Assembly: GCF_030272615.1 (NCBI RefSeq)
Contig: NC_081408.1
Coordinates: 763,860,173 to 763,924,172 of the forward strand
Source of the DNA: Cryptomeria japonica
Lineage: Eukaryota > Streptophyta > Pinopsida > Cupressales > Cupressaceae
Direction of reading: 5' to 3'
DNA: 64,000 bases
Of the stretch, positions 12,602 to 24,970 are shown piece by piece. A program made the position numbers and the translations under genes. Under the pieces are notes generated by a model. The model was not told where the DNA came from and made no database searches. It saw only the letters and a list, made by a program, of their open reading frames with translations. The stretch's first letter is position 1, and each line of letters opens with the position of its first letter.

Positions 12602-13574
12602 TGTTGGTGTTTCCAAATGACTTCTTAAGTTTCTCTAAGAATTAGCCTTCTTCCCTTAACAAGAACTTAAGACCATTGGCCAATTGACAAGGATATCACA
12701 ATAAAATGGGTAAATATTTTTACACTTCGGGCTCTACAAAACCTAGGTGGGTTAACCTACAACAATACTCTTAATACTACAATATATTAGAGTGGTATTG
12801 CCTTTTAAAACAAATGATTCTCAATAATATTGAATCAACATAAGCAAGCTTTCAAAATTGGCCCTATTCTGGATACTTCACAAGATACTATCACTAGAGA
12901 ATTTGAATCCTTATTACAAACAAAAGTAAAATGAAAAACAATCACTTGAAAGGTGTTGTGGTTATTGAACAAGCATATCATCAGACCGATACATTATCCA
13001 CGACACAAAGTCAAATTCTTGATAGATTGACACGAGTTACAAATAATTTCTTGAATATAAATGCCTTACAAATCTACCCTATCATAACCCCTTGTGAATC
13101 ATCTTTAAAAAATTACATAATCATTCCTCAATTGTTGTAATGTGCCATCAGAATGTAATTTCTTGCTTAAATAAAACCTAAATATCAGATTAAACATCTA
13201 CAATAAACCTATAGAGACCGTTCTATTTGTCCTTAACAAATAAAAGCATTCAACAAAAAAAAAACAACAAATATGAGATAATTTACTGGAGTATTTCTAT
13301 TAATTTCTTTGTGTGTAACAGTTTCATATGCCAGAAAAACTAACTTTGCATCCAAGAACTCAACTAGATTTCTTTCATATATCAAATTTCAGAACCCTTA
13401 CAAAATGACCATGAATTCCCTTTTATAGAAAAACAAGGGAGTACAAAGCTTCCAACCAACCCTATACCACCTGTCATTATCTAGCATTATTATCATATAA
13501 CAAAACATGACAATTACCTCAATTAAAAATGTGGATAAAAGGGACCATAATAAGTCATGATTCAAAATGAATCA
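12602..13574 (-). repeat. Element C, 3' LTR (973 bp)
   Basis: The plus strand reads TGTTGGTGTTTCC at the left edge and GAATCA at the right edge, so on the minus strand the LTR runs TGATTC to CCAACA. It aligns from end to end with 25343-26313, with scattered substitutions and small indels. The right edge abuts a polypurine tract. The base string left of it is CATCA, but the partner duplicate cannot be checked because the far end of the tandem copy is missing. Confidence 0.85.
13421..13427 (-). promoter_or_regulatory. TATA box of element C 3' LTR
   Basis: The minus strand reads TATAAAAGGG here, about 150 bases inside the LTR 5' edge. The same string occurs at the same place in the other LTR (26159-26165) and, at a similar distance, in the LTR of element G. 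Confidence 0.6.
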
Positions 13575-13588
13575 CTCCCCCTTTTAGT
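13575..13588 (-). other. Polypurine tract of element C
   Basis: The minus strand reads CTAAAAGGGGGAG directly before the TG of the 3' LTR. The identical tract adjoins the other LTR at 26314-26327. Confidence 0.75.
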
Positions 13589-13701
13589 TGCAACCCTTTT
13601 GATCAGTCTCATTATAAACAAGGGACAACTTAATTGAATTGTAACAAATTTTCGTAAAACCAAAAAGAAAACCTCCATCTCGTAGAAGTATTCCTTATGA
13701 A

Positions 13702-16700
13702 TCACTTCTCTCTAGAAAAGAAATTTTGACAAGCATCCATATGTGTGCTATATGAAGGAGTCACTAAAGTTTCATTTGCTTTATTCAATATCCTGGTGCT
13801 ATACTCAACCTGGTATAGGCCACTCACTTGTAACTGCAAAGTCTCCACTACCCTATCAACATCATCAAGAACTTTATTTAATACTTTGCGGAAAATGGAA
13901 TCTCTAAGTTCTAATTTCCATTCATGCTTTGTCTTGAGATCTCCGCCTTCTTTTATAAATGGAGGGAGGGGAGTGCCTTGTAACTTGGTGAATCTTTTCA
14001 AAGCTTGGGCGATATACTCATGAAATTTGTGGCGATTCCTTATTAACTCATTAGCTTCAAATATAATACTCTAATGTATTGAGCATATCTCTCCATACTT
14101 GAGCATCCCTACCAACAGATTCAACAAACACATATATGCAATGAAGTAACTATTGCTTTTGAAACAAGTGTTTTATAGTAATTTTAAAATGGATCTCTAC
14201 TGCCTGTTGTTTCTGTATAACATGAAAATATTCTTGATGTCTTGTCCATGTAATCTATAAATAAGGTAACATTTGTTCCACCCTACTCTTCATATAATCT
14301 TGGGCCCATGTAAACCTGTTCATTATGAGATCCCTTTTCAAACACATTGCCTCATGTTGCAATTTTAGCATCTGTTTCTCAACCTCTTCTCTTTTATTTC
14401 TTTCGTATATGAGGCTAGTTTGCAACTTTGAGACGGTATTTTCATCCTCCAGCAGCAAGTTTCTCCCTTTTGAAGTTCCTAATGCTTCTCTCAATCTCTC
14501 AACCCAATGTTTTCTTGGGTAATCTGTGCGACTGTTTCATTCAACTCCTCAACCTTTGCCTGAGTAAATAATGCAACATTCATGTTTAGATAAGCTACAT
14601 CACTAGTAGGAATATCCTTAAGCCGGTAAACCATGAATTGTCCAATTACTTCATTCATGTCATTAATCATTTTTGGCCTTTTTCCCTTGGGATACATACA
14701 CCACGTGGAAAAAGTTTTGTCAGAAGGTCTAAACTTTGAACCACAATAGAGTTTATCATATCCTTCATCTATAAGGCTACAATAAAACCTCCGTTCTCTC
14801 CTCAAATTGTCAAAAACAACATTAGAGGATAGATCCATCCTAGGGATAATTAGGCATCCAACTTCTTTGAGTAATTTCCTCCCCTTCTCGGGTGTCATTT
14901 GATCAAAATCCTCCTTGAGCCCTAGATGGAACTTTCTATTATATTCATCCCTCTACTCACTAGGAATTTTTTTTAATCCTCTGGTAATTTCTTTCCTTTT
15001 CCACTTATACATAAACAATTTGAATTCCTAAGACTTAATGAATTCATCATTAAATATGAAAGACTCAAAAGCCTTTCTTCTCACATCTTCTATCAAATAA
15101 CTACTTATTTGAATCGAGTCATCATTATCCTCGTTAGGTGGAATGTAAGGTGGCAACCTTACTTGTTGGGTTGCTTCCATTTCTTCTTGAGATTTGCTTG
15201 TATCTCCACCTTTCTAATATAAATTAACATATGAAGATTGTGCTAGAGCTATTCTAGATAGAGGAGGAACTTCAATTGGCCCTCTTACTTCAAAGGCTTC
15301 AAAGGAATTAGAGATGGGGGTGGAGGAATTGGTATACTAGCAAGGAGAACATGGGCATTTTGAATAATTTTTTCCATCCTTTCTACTCTATCATGTTCTT
15401 CCAGGAAGAGTCCTTCATAAGAAGGGTCTTCCCACCTTTTCCTGCTTTCAATATTTTGTACCTTAAAGTACATTTATCTTCTTGTCTATTGTTCCTCATA
15501 AGAATTACAATTCTTCACTAATTCTTCTTTGAGTTCAAACCCATGTTGAACTTTCCCCAATGTCATTGTCCTCTTAGCAGAAGTATAATACCCTTCAGGG
15601 TCAAATTCTCTAGCTGTCAATCCTAATGGAAAATGAAAGGACATAAGCAATTTAATGGCTTCCTCAAAACCTTTATTTGTATTGATTTCAAAATCACTAA
15701 TTACTAGGCACATGGGCAAGAAAGATTTGTTTTGGCTGTTTCTAAAAGGAGTTGAAGATTCATACATCTGCCACATAATCTCTAAAGTGGCCAATCTATT
15801 TCAAACTATGAAAGGTAGCATATGTGGCTTTCCTTTAAATCCATACACCCTGATTTATGTATATTGCTCATCTAAATACCAATCAGCCCAATTGTGGTCA
15901 ATACTCACATTGAGTTCCTTTTGCTTCCCCTTTGTCTTAAGAAATTCGTTACTTGCTTTGTCAATTGGGGAACTTATATACCACACACAATATATATCCT
16001 CCTGACAAAGTATTGTTCAAACACTAGAGCCTGATAATGTTGATATCCATTATCCAAAATAGTAGTCCATAACTGGACTGGCACCCTGACACCCTTCTGA
16101 ACATGCCTTACATTAAGCAAGGGATCCCATACACCATACCTTTTTCCTTTCATATGCATCAGTAATGAGTACCATTTAAATGTTATTATTGAATCACCTT
16201 ATTGAATTCTTACTAGTGACTCATGCAATTCATTTGCAATAAATTGGGGGCAACCATAACACTTGTAATCAGTCTCACCTTGTACATCGCAAGCAAGTAA
16301 TATTAGTTCCTTAGGAATCATAGAGCCCCCATTATATCCCAACACTTGATAGATGGCATAATAGGTTAGTTCAAAATATCTATAAAACAAGTCCACCTTG
16401 TATGGGGGCTGCTCATTCCTGGAAAATTTCTGCAAATTATCTTAGTATCTAGGTCTATGAATGGGAAACCATTTCCTTCTAAAGAACCCCTTTGTAGCAT
16501 CATATTTAGCCTTGAGGTTTTCCAAATTGATCTCTGTATTGCAATCCCTATAATCTTCTAAGCCAAACACTTCCAGTATTGTATCCCTATTAATGTATAA
16601 CATCCTCCCATTTATTGACCTGACATATCGATCTTTAGCATTAACACTTTTCAAAAGCTTTAATTAAGTCTACATTGAGAAAAAAATTAGGAACGACTAA

Positions 16701-16973
16701 CCTATCTATTCCTAATCTCCATGGATTACATTCAAGAATTGCAAACTCCAATTTCATATAGAAACATTTGAAAATATGATGCCCTCTAACTTTAAAATAG
16801 CTCTCCCTACAATTGGATTGCTTATCCACAAACCTCACAACACCAGCCCCTATCTTAGGTCTATAAAATGACTTGAGCAGTTGAGCATTTAAATCATCTT
16901 GAAGGTTTTTATCTTTCTTTTGTCTTTTGGCCTTGCGTTCCACATATTGTGAAGCTTTTGAAGAGGTAGACAT
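13702..16973 (-). pseudogene. Element C extra ORF between integrase and 3' LTR
   Basis: A minus-strand frame starts at 16973 (MSTSSKASQY) and ends near 13702, about 1090 codons, broken by frameshifts and stops into about nine pieces. The N-terminus is basic, then a globular part has SINGRMLYINRDTILEVFGL (near 16600) and YFELTYYAIYQVLGY (near 16370). The middle (15794-14500) has aromatic and charged stretches such as WCMYPKGKRP. The region 14494-14255 is a strongly charged predicted coiled coil, followed by a conserved tail with LQGTPLPPFIK. It holds no protease, RT, RNase H, integrase or clear membrane motif. It occupies the env position and ends about 115 bases before the polypurine tract. 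Extra ORFs downstream of pol are known in Tat-lineage gypsy elements; this family's function is unknown to me. A second copy lies at 26500-29055. Confidence 0.65.
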
Positions 16974-18129
16974 CTACAACTTGTCTCAAGATTACCCTAG
17001 ACTGATAATACTTTAACTATGGATACAATTAATTCTTATCATGCTCTTTGAAGGAAAATATAGACATAGGTAGCAGGACTTACTGAATTTTACTTGTGTT
17101 CTCTGACCTTTATGGCTACCTAGATGCCTTCACAACTTGGTTTCTCAACTCCACATCAGAACCTTTCAGCAATTCATGACCAAAATTATTCTAAACTTGA
17201 ACAAACCATCCCCTACTTATAAACTAAGTTTGTGTGAATAATGATGGTGCAAACAGGCTTTTACACAGGTTTAAATGTGCACAATTGGTCTCATAGAATC
17301 AATGACAGGCGATGAAATTCAAATAACCACACCCGATGGAGCTGTCAGTCACATCGCTTGTCTCGTCACTTTATTTAATTGTCTCAACACTCGTCAGGAT
17401 CACAAAAGCTACCTTGGTGAGGCCCGAGCTGACACGCTGGATCATACCCGGTCACCAACATTTAGCTCATTCGTCTTCTTCTCATGACTAGTCAAAGAAG
17501 AGACAACTCATTCACCGAGTTTTGAGTAACCTTTGTTTTAAGTCATAACATCCCTCTCGGGCACTCGTTGAATACATAATACAATGCTTACTGAGAAATC
17601 TTTATGCGGCTAATTCAACTCAGGACTCGACCTGGATAAAATAAAGCTTCCACCGAGTCTTGAGAAACAATTTTGGTACACTTTGTCCGCCACGTCAAGT
17701 AATAGCTCAATGCCAACACAAACTTTTCTATTGATCGGAGCCCACCTTAAGATAGTTCAGGCATGTGACTGATTACAAACTCTTTAAAGTTACATGTGGG
17801 GGGGGGGGGGGGCACAAAACTTAATTGACTTAGGACACGAGAAGACCATAATTAACGCGATGCAGGCCAAAAGGATTTTGAATTAAACTCATGATCGATA
17901 AGGCAATTTTCAAAGAAAAATAGTCTTAGACAAATTTGAAAAATAGCGGGAAAAGCTAAGCTAACCAAAACGAGAAAATATCCCAAAACAATCCTAATAG
18001 CGGCTCTAGTTGGTGAAGCTTGAGCCAAAGGCTTAAAACGAGAAACCAAACTCTCAGAGGTAGATCCAATCTTACCAAAATCTTGTCTGCAAGGCATATA
18101 TACAAATATACATCCATAAAATACTGTGC
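16974..18129. other. Element C spacer between pol and extra ORF, with a G tract
   Basis: The minus-strand pol ends near 18130 and the extra ORF starts at 16973. The spacer has no convincing frame. It contains a run of 15 G at 17798-17812 (poly-C on the transcribed strand) and several ACCGAG/CTCGG strings around 17350-17680. It could contain a splice acceptor for a subgenomic mRNA of the extra ORF, but I see no decisive site. Confidence 0.4.
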
Positions 18130-19300
18130 ATGGAACAAATAAGGCGAAAAAGTATTTCAAAAATTGTCCATGCACTGGCAATTCCAAAACTTCATTATCT
18201 GTATTCTTGAGAAAATATGAATCTTCGCCATGCTTGTCAACAATCCCAAATTGTCCTAGCCAAATGGCATCAAACTTTCCACATTTTCCTTTGTCTTGGC
18301 TACGAGCATTCCACATAAGAACCATATCTCCTTCCTGGAATTTTCTCTATGTAGCCCTTTTATCAAATAAGTATTTTACTTCCTATTGCAACCTGGCATT
18401 CCTTTTCATAGTCTCACTTCTTACCTCATCTAGTTCCACCAGCTGAACTATCCTTTCCCTCATTGAGTTGGGAATATCATCATCTTCCTCATGGATGAAT
18501 TTTGACACAGGGAGAAAATTAGTAAGGGGAATCCTCGCTTGAGTTTCATAAACTAATTCAAAAGGAGATTTCCTCATGGCCCTTTTTACAGTCACCATGT
18601 CATCCCACAGTGCCAACTTCAACTTAGAGTCCCAAACCTTTTTATTCTTTACATTCTCTTGATGATTTTCAAGAGGCTTTTATTACTAGATTCAACTTGT
18701 CCATTACCCTATGGGTGATATGGGGATGAGTATAACACCATGATCCCATACGAGTCACAAAAATTCATGAATTCCTCTGACCTAAAACACATGGCATTAT
18801 CCATAACAAGTTTAGCAGGCACACCAAATCTGGTGAGTATGTTATCCAACAAAAAATTAATCACCACCTTACTGGTTACTTGCCTTGTTGGGATGACTTC
18901 AATCCATTTTGTAAAATAATCTGTGGCCACAAGGATCCATCTATGACCTGCACTAGATTTATCAGTAATTTACCCTATGAAATCTATTCCCCATTGATGA
19001 AGTGGGGCTTCTATCAATTGAGGTCGGAGAGGCAATGCCCCTGCATATTTGATCTTTAAAAAAAAAAATTGACATGACTCACACTTCCTCACAAAAGCAT
19101 GAGTATCCACAAACAAAGTGGGCTAGTAGTATCTTTCTCTAAGTATTTTGTGGGCAGTAGTATTCCCTAAAAAATGCCCACCACACCTCCTCCATGCATT
19201 TCTTCAAGAAACCCTTGGGATTTATCTTTATCAAGACAAAACAATAATACTCCATACCAATTTTTCCATAACATATCTCCCTCTTTCAACACATATTTCT
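18130..19300 (-). pseudogene. Element C integrase
   Basis: Integrase joins the linear cDNA to target DNA. The catalytic core is legible: MATDYFTKW (first Asp) at 18930, VMDNAMCF (second Asp) near 18800, and the G-Q-V-E-S-S-N-K line (Glu) near 18700 after a break at SSPYHP. The middle (18622-18383) has the typical WDD, KSPFELVYE, LVELDEVR and R-NARLQ stretches. The C-terminus near 18300-18150 has GDMVLMWNAR and PVHGQFLKYFF, the usual end of Tat/Athila-type pol. Several stops and frameshifts interrupt it. The core's D, D and E positions appear to be present. Confidence 0.8.
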
Positions 19301-19499
19301 GGGCTCATAACCCCAATGTGAATTTCTGATTGTCATACATTTCTTCAGGACAACTCATATTCTTCAAGAAATATACAAAATTTGAATACCATAGATATCT
19401 TTCTATGTTGGTTGATCCCTCCTCTTCCTTTTCCATAGTATTTACCTGAGCAACTTTAAGATTTGTTTCTACCTTCAACCTTGCCAAACCCATACCTCT

Positions 19500-20000
19500 A
19501 CCCAACTTGGTTATCTGGATATCAATGTTGAATTCTTGAACTTTATTTATCTATCTGAATCTTCATCCTGTCACTTCAGACAGAGCAAATATATCTTTGA
19601 CACCAACACTTGGGACATAAACAATGACCTTATATCCTACCAAATAAGATCTAATTTTTTTTACTGCTTTAACCAAAACATAAGATTGTTTTTCTATAAT
19701 TTCATAATTCAATTCAGCAGCCTGTAAGGACTTGCTAAAGAAAGAGATAGGTTGTTCATGCCCATCACTATTTTTCTATAACATAACTGCAACAATAGTG
19801 TGGAATGATGCAAAAGAAAATATTTGAAATGGTTTATGAAAATCAAGGGATTTTAAAACGGGAGCTTATTTGATTTCTCTTTTTATACCTACAAAGGCTT
19901 TCAACGGTTCATTGCTCCATTCAAGTTTTGCACCCCTTTTTAACATTCTAGAAATAGGTTTAACCATTTCTACAAAGTTTGAAACAAACCTCCTTAGAAA
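19500..20000 (-). pseudogene. Element C RNase H following RT
   Basis: This is the standard gypsy RNase H that degrades RNA in the RNA-DNA hybrid. After the RT it reads through PVLKSLDFHKPF, an ISFFSKSL line (expected ISYASRTL), ELNYEIIEKQSYVLVKAVKK and IRSYLVGYKVIVY. It has stops, among them one after IVAVML. The intact copies of this family usually have a DAS motif where this copy has FAS, so the first catalytic Asp seems lost. Confidence 0.75.
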
Positions 20001-20740
20001 ATTAATCTGTCAAAAGAATGATTGGATTGCCTTAACTGTCTTGGGGATTGGGATTTTATCTATTGCTGCAACCCTCTTGAAATCAATTCGGACCCCTTCT
20101 TTGGATACAATATGGCCCAACAACTTTCCTTCAGTGACAACAAAACTACACTTCTTTGGATTTAATGAAATGCCAAACTCTAAAGCTTTTGAAAATATCT
20201 TCTCAAGATTTTTGCAATGGTCTTGATCTCTTTTAGAGTAAGTTGTGAGATCATCTTGGTATATTATGAAGAAAATGTTAATCAAATCTACAAATGCTTC
20301 ATCTATAGCCCTTTGGAAAGTTACGACAACATTTGTCAAACCAAATGGCATTCTAATGTAGACATAAGTTCCCCATGGAGTTGTAAAAGCGGTCTTATAT
20401 TGCTCGGACTCCTGACTTTCACTTGATTATATCCAGAGAATCCATCCATAATGCTCAACAATTCACTACCTGTGATTCTTTGTAACATCGCCTCCATGTT
20501 TGGCAAAGGATAATTATCCTTTAATGAAGATATATTTAAGTTCCTAAAATCCACGCATAACTTGATATCTCCATTCTTCTTTCTAACTAGAACCAGATTT
20601 GATACCCAAGTTGAATGCCTAATTGATTTAATAATACCTCCCTCCCTAAGTTTTACTAACTCTTCCTGCATTTTGGGAGCCAATCTTGGGTTTATTGGTC
20701 TTTGCTTCTGTCTGAAAGGCTTTGCATCTAGTTTCAACAA
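20001..20740 (-). pseudogene. Element C reverse transcriptase
   Basis: RT copies the element RNA into DNA. Motifs run in order: DAKPFRQKQRPINPRLAP, ELVKLREGGIIKSI, WVSNLVLVRKKNGDIKLCVD, FRNLN, DNYPLPNMEAML, LLSIMDGFSGYNQ, then after a frameshift near 20340 MPFGLTNVVVTFQRAI and the catalytic box IIYQDDLTTYS, where Y-x-D-D is preserved as YQDD. It continues with NPKKCSFVV and KLLGHIVSKEG. The frameshift between 20336 and 20351 is the main lesion. The sequence clearly belongs to Ty3/gypsy. Confidence 0.9.
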
Positions 20741-21019
20741 AATTTCATGCTAAAACAAATCTTCTCTGTAAGCTTTAAGATCATCGTAAGACCATGCAAA
20801 AACATACTTATATTTTCTCAGCAAGGTAATCAATATTGAGATTTATCTTTTTTCCAATGTACACATTTTTTGGAGCTATATCAGTTCCCAAATTTATCTC
20901 TTCTAGATCTTCTTTATTAACCACCACAGGTTTCATAGCATATAACTATCATTTCCATCAAAAACTCTTTCGAGGGCAACTAATCCTCTAGGAATCTTAT
21001 TAGTTTTCAATTGGACTAT

Positions 21020-21850
21020 TTAATTTCCAAATATGACTTGCTCACCATTCTCCTCCACAACAAATGTGCTAAAATCAATCTCTCGAGTTTCATATCTGTC
21101 AACACAATGTAAGAATTTGAGCAAATCATTATCATCATTGAATACCCGACTGCAAATATTGTCAGGTACTGATGGCCTAGTCTTAACTTCATTTTTAAAA
21201 ATTCCTACAAAAGTAGTGTCATTGCTCTTTAAAGCAATATTGGCTAGAAAATCTACCATAATACTCTTTGATCTTTCCACCCAACCAATAGCAAAGGCAT
21301 TAAAAAACTCAATAGTATCCTAGACCATAAATTTATATTGCTTTAACTGCCTATTCTTTGATGAGTATTTGGATCTTACTTGAGAAATTACCAATTTAGA
21401 ATCTCCAAATCTAGATAATGCCTTAACACCGTGTTTAACTGCAATGTTCAATCCTAACAAAAGAGATTCATACTCTGCAGTATGGTTTGTGCACTCAAAT
21501 GACAACAAAAATGAATACTTAAATGTTTTTCCATTTGCTGCAATAAAAACTATTCCAACTCCCAATCCTTCCTTACTACATGCTCCATTAAAATACATTC
21601 TCCACAATCCTTCCTGATCAGTGGCAGCCTCATCAATCATTAGGTCTGTGTTCTGCAAAATTGTTTTTATTGGTTTCATTCTGAAATTGTCAGTGTCCAC
21701 ATCACAAAAGCATATCAAATTATCAGGATCAATTTCATCTATAACTTGCTTAGACCTCTTTTCTCTATTAATTCGAACGAATTGGTCGCCTACTAGAATA
21801 GTATCATATGAAAGATCCAACTGCACATTACCCCTAACGACTATCATCTA
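21020..21850 (-). pseudogene. Additional (archaeal-type) RNase H located before RT in element C
   Basis: In the same broken frame as the protease, and upstream of the RT, the minus strand encodes an RNase H of the RVT_3 type: GLWRMYFNGACSKEG near 21600, GVGIVFIAANGKTF, ECTNHTAEYESLLLGL near 21480 and FGDSKLVISQV near 21400. In this family the catalytic residues are D (in YFDGA), E (in AEY) and D (in GDS). Here the first is Asn, so this copy is probably inactive. The tail (21280-21020) with WVERSKSIMVDFLANIA resembles the usual tail of such domains. In the Tat elements known to me this extra RNase H lies between RNase H and integrase, as in element D here. Its place before RT is unusual. Confidence 0.85.
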
Positions 21851-22260
21851 TTGTCTAGATAATAACATACCATAGTGCGGGTCAATGTTAGCTACAGTTA
21901 CATCCATTTTATAAGAAGCGTCGGGATATGATGCCAATTTTACTTCTAAAACATGTATAATCCCTATGATAGGAATTGACATATTATCCATTGCATAACA
22001 TGTACCATAGGGGGTATCAAAATTTAGTCCTAATCATTCATGACTTTTACTGGCATCACATTTATAGCTTCCCCAAAATCTATCATATTTAATTTCTCAC
22101 AAGATTATTGTTTATTAACAAAGTTAAATAAAAATGATCATTCTGAGATGGGCATTGGGTAATAGTCAATCCTAAATAGACCTCGGGTGTTCCCATTTTA
22201 TGTACTTGACTACCATTTAATTGCTTGTTCATATTTTCTTGGGCTGACAAAATGGGTGTA
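21851..22260 (-). pseudogene. Element C aspartic protease
   Basis: The retropepsin that cleaves the polyprotein. The lead-in LGLTITQCPSQNDHFYLTL and INNNLVRN (22190-22089) is followed, past a stop, by the active-site line. Where intact copies have D-S/G-G-A, this copy reads DFGEAINVMP. Next come GTCYAMDNMSIPIIG and VANIDPHYGMLLSR near 21860, the usual flap and C-terminal parts (with GMLLSR in place of GFLLGR-like ends). The frame leads straight on into the RNase H. The changed catalytic triplet and the stops argue against activity. Confidence 0.75.
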
Positions 22261-23247
22261 ATCATGTTTGAACAACGAGGAACACTTGAAATTAAAGATA
22301 TGACACTATTTTGGTACCCTTCAAATTTCATCATTTCCATCAAGGGTACTGATACCTTAATCTGTGATAAAGTTTGCACCATATCAAAAGTAGGGAAATT
22401 TTGCACAAGTATCAGGTTGTGATTACTTACCTCATTCAATTCACCCTTGCTCTTTTCAACAGAAATAACAATTTTGTTATTACTGACATCATGAGATTTG
22501 TCCTTTTGGTTCTCATACAACCTGTTCTTCTCATCCAACCCTTGACTTATCACCCTCCCTTTAACTGGGGATTCCTTCACAAATAAGCCACCTGATTGTC
22601 CTTGTTCAACATTGATAGTTCTATTTCTTAGCTGATAATTGCTTCTAGCTTGAGCTACAACAACAACAACTGTGAGTGCTCTAATTTCTTCTTCAAATGA
22701 CCTTCTCAAACTTATTTCTTCTCGAATACGCCTTGGGACCTCAGCCTCTATTTGTCCCACAATATGATCCTTAGAATCAGAGAAGACTTGTTGTTCAGAT
22801 GCAACATGATGTTGTCTTTTATTATCAACATCATTATTATGCATTTCATCTTCTGACGAGTCATATTCATGAAATATAACATCCGGTCCCAATGATATCA
22901 TATTTATAGTGTGTTCATCATCACACAGTTGATTACAATTTTCTCCATCATCTTGCATTGCCAAAGTAACACTGCATTGAATGGGTGAATGAGGCAAATC
23001 ACATGCACAACACCAAGGGCTTCATCTACTAGATTAGCACTTGGTCTTTTCAAAGGGTTAAGAGTATCTTTGTTTGTGATCCCCCTTTGATTTCTTGCAT
23101 TACCAATTGTTTGCCATCACACCAGTTTGTATGATAAGGAACATCATGCAATCTAGGTCTATCATTTCTCTGAAAACTAGGCTTATCATTTGATAAACCT
23201 TTCTCCCCTCTTGCAACCTTATAACTCAAATCTTTCAGAGAAGTCAT
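22261..23247 (-). pseudogene. Element C gag-protease linker
   Basis: The frame from 22997 to about 22261 encodes a polar linker, rich in acidic residues at its start (HEYDSSEDEMHNND), then R/E-rich (RRIREEISLRRSFEEEIRAL), ending in QIKVSVPLMEMMKFEGYQ. The last line is the typical stretch just before the protease in Tat-lineage polyproteins. A short piece at 23247-23050 (SYKVARGEKG) joins it to gag after a break. No zinc knuckle was found. Confidence 0.6.
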
Positions 23248-24970
23248 TACCTTGTCAAGTTTGTCTTCTTCTTTCTATTGCTTCCCTTGTTGACCCTTTT
23301 GATTTTTTAGAATTTGTACCTCATCTCTCTTTCCATTTTTACCTACAGCTTTCCTATTATTTTCAATACTAATCACTCCCTTGAAAGCATCTCTCAAAGA
23401 TGGAGGTTCTTTGGATCTTAACTCATATCCAAACTTAGGATCAAACGCCTTCATGTAAAATATAAGGCACATCTGGTTATTCAACCTCAAATAATGTGGT
23501 ATTTTATTTAAGATCCTCATAAACCTTGTATTGAATTTTGCTACCATCTCATTTTGAATTTTCTAAATAGTGGTGATTTCCCCCAATTTAAATCTTACAT
23601 CTGTGTGATCTCCATATTTTTCCCTGAATACTCTTTGAAATTTAGGCCAACTGCTAATGTGTGCATTTGGAAGGCTCCTATACTAATCTCTAGCATCATC
23701 CACTAATGATTGCATAAAAAATTCGTTAGAACATCTTTGTGTTCTACCTCAAAATTATCCATAACATTCATAAAAGCTTTAATATGATCCTCACCCATCA
23801 ATCCAACACTTCTTGAAATTTTTGGCAATTTTGTTCTTATATCATTGTCTATAGGATTAGGATATCCTTGAATTCCAGTAAAATATAATTGCCTATATCT
23901 ATCAAGATGAAGAGGAGGTCTAGCAAAGGCTTGCCTCTTGCATTTTTATGGATGTGCGTTTCTTGGTCAAGTTCATTTTGAGGAACATTAGGGTTGACAG
24001 GTTGTGGGGTTACAATTTGGGGAGCTACATGTGCAACATGAACTTGGGCACCAGCAACTACATTATGTTGCTAACCCTGCTTGCACTCTATTAACCTGAG
24101 GTATTGTGGTATCACAGTCAAGGAAATGGGAAGTTGGCCGACTCAAAGGTATAAAAACAACAAGTATATTTATAGATGTAGATACAACAGGAGGAACTAT
24201 ATTAGTACTTGAATAGTTTACATTTGTAGGTCATGGGCCTTCTTCTCTCGTTAATAAATCAACAAGGGATCCACTAGTACCATTCAATTTGAACTTTGGC
24301 GATAATGAAGATTTAACATCCTTTTGAGTTATTTTGCCTAAATATAATATCCTTTTAAGAAGCTTACTTTCCTTACCAACATGTCTTGTCAGCTATATTC
24401 CTCTTCCAACTCTTCAACCTCTTCCCTTAATTATTGGTCAGTAAGTTCCCTAGTATTTATCTTTGAGGATGAACACACATTTGAGTAAGTCAGAATAGCT
24501 TTCCCTTTATCTTGAGATGTTATAGTACCAATCAAAGGTGAAGTTGATATAAGAGGTTCCATAACATTGTTCACACACATATCTGCAAACAGATCTTCAC
24601 TCTATTTTTTCCTTGTTTCTGCTTTAGCTCTCAACCGATCTTTATGAGTTTCTTCATCTAATTCATCTTGGAAACCTTTCTCCATTTTTTCCAATTTGGC
24701 ATTGAACTATCTTACTTTACCCTCATGTGCCTTTTGATCCTTGGAATATTTCCTAAGAGGCTTAGTGTAAGAGGTTATTTTAATTCCCTCCTCTCCATCA
24801 TAACAAACTTGCTCACCATCGTCATTATAATGATAATAACTTGTCCCCTTAGGAATTTTAGAATAATATTTATGAGATCTGGGGGATGGTTCATAAAAAA
24901 ATGACCTATGATGGCCAGGCATCAAGGGGGTTGCTGAATCATGTTCAATATCAACCATATCAGGGTTCAC
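23248..24970 (-). pseudogene. Element C gag
   Basis: Gag forms the virus-like particle. The N-terminal part (24970-24700) is tyrosine- and charge-rich (HHRSFFYEPSPRSH). The capsid-like Retrotrans_gag part lies between 23950 and 23275: ARPPLHLDRYRQLYF, LMGEDHIKAFMNVM, VDDARDWYRSLP, SWPKFQRVFREKYGD and MVAKFNTRFMRIL, interrupted by stops and frameshifts near 23700 and 23550. W-Y/F-x-x-L followed by SW-x-x-F and an F-x-x-x-F line is the gag signature. It is followed by a K-rich tail (KNQKGQQGKQ). Confidence 0.7.

Noticed and set aside
12931-13140. Plus-strand 69-codon frame
   Set aside because: It lies within the 3' LTR of element C, antisense to its transcription, and the other LTR has it broken.
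17798-17812. Run of 15 G as a polypurine tract or G-quadruplex
   Set aside because: Element C is on the minus strand, where this is poly-C, and no LTR edge adjoins it. It is a homopolymer, possibly of unstable length.
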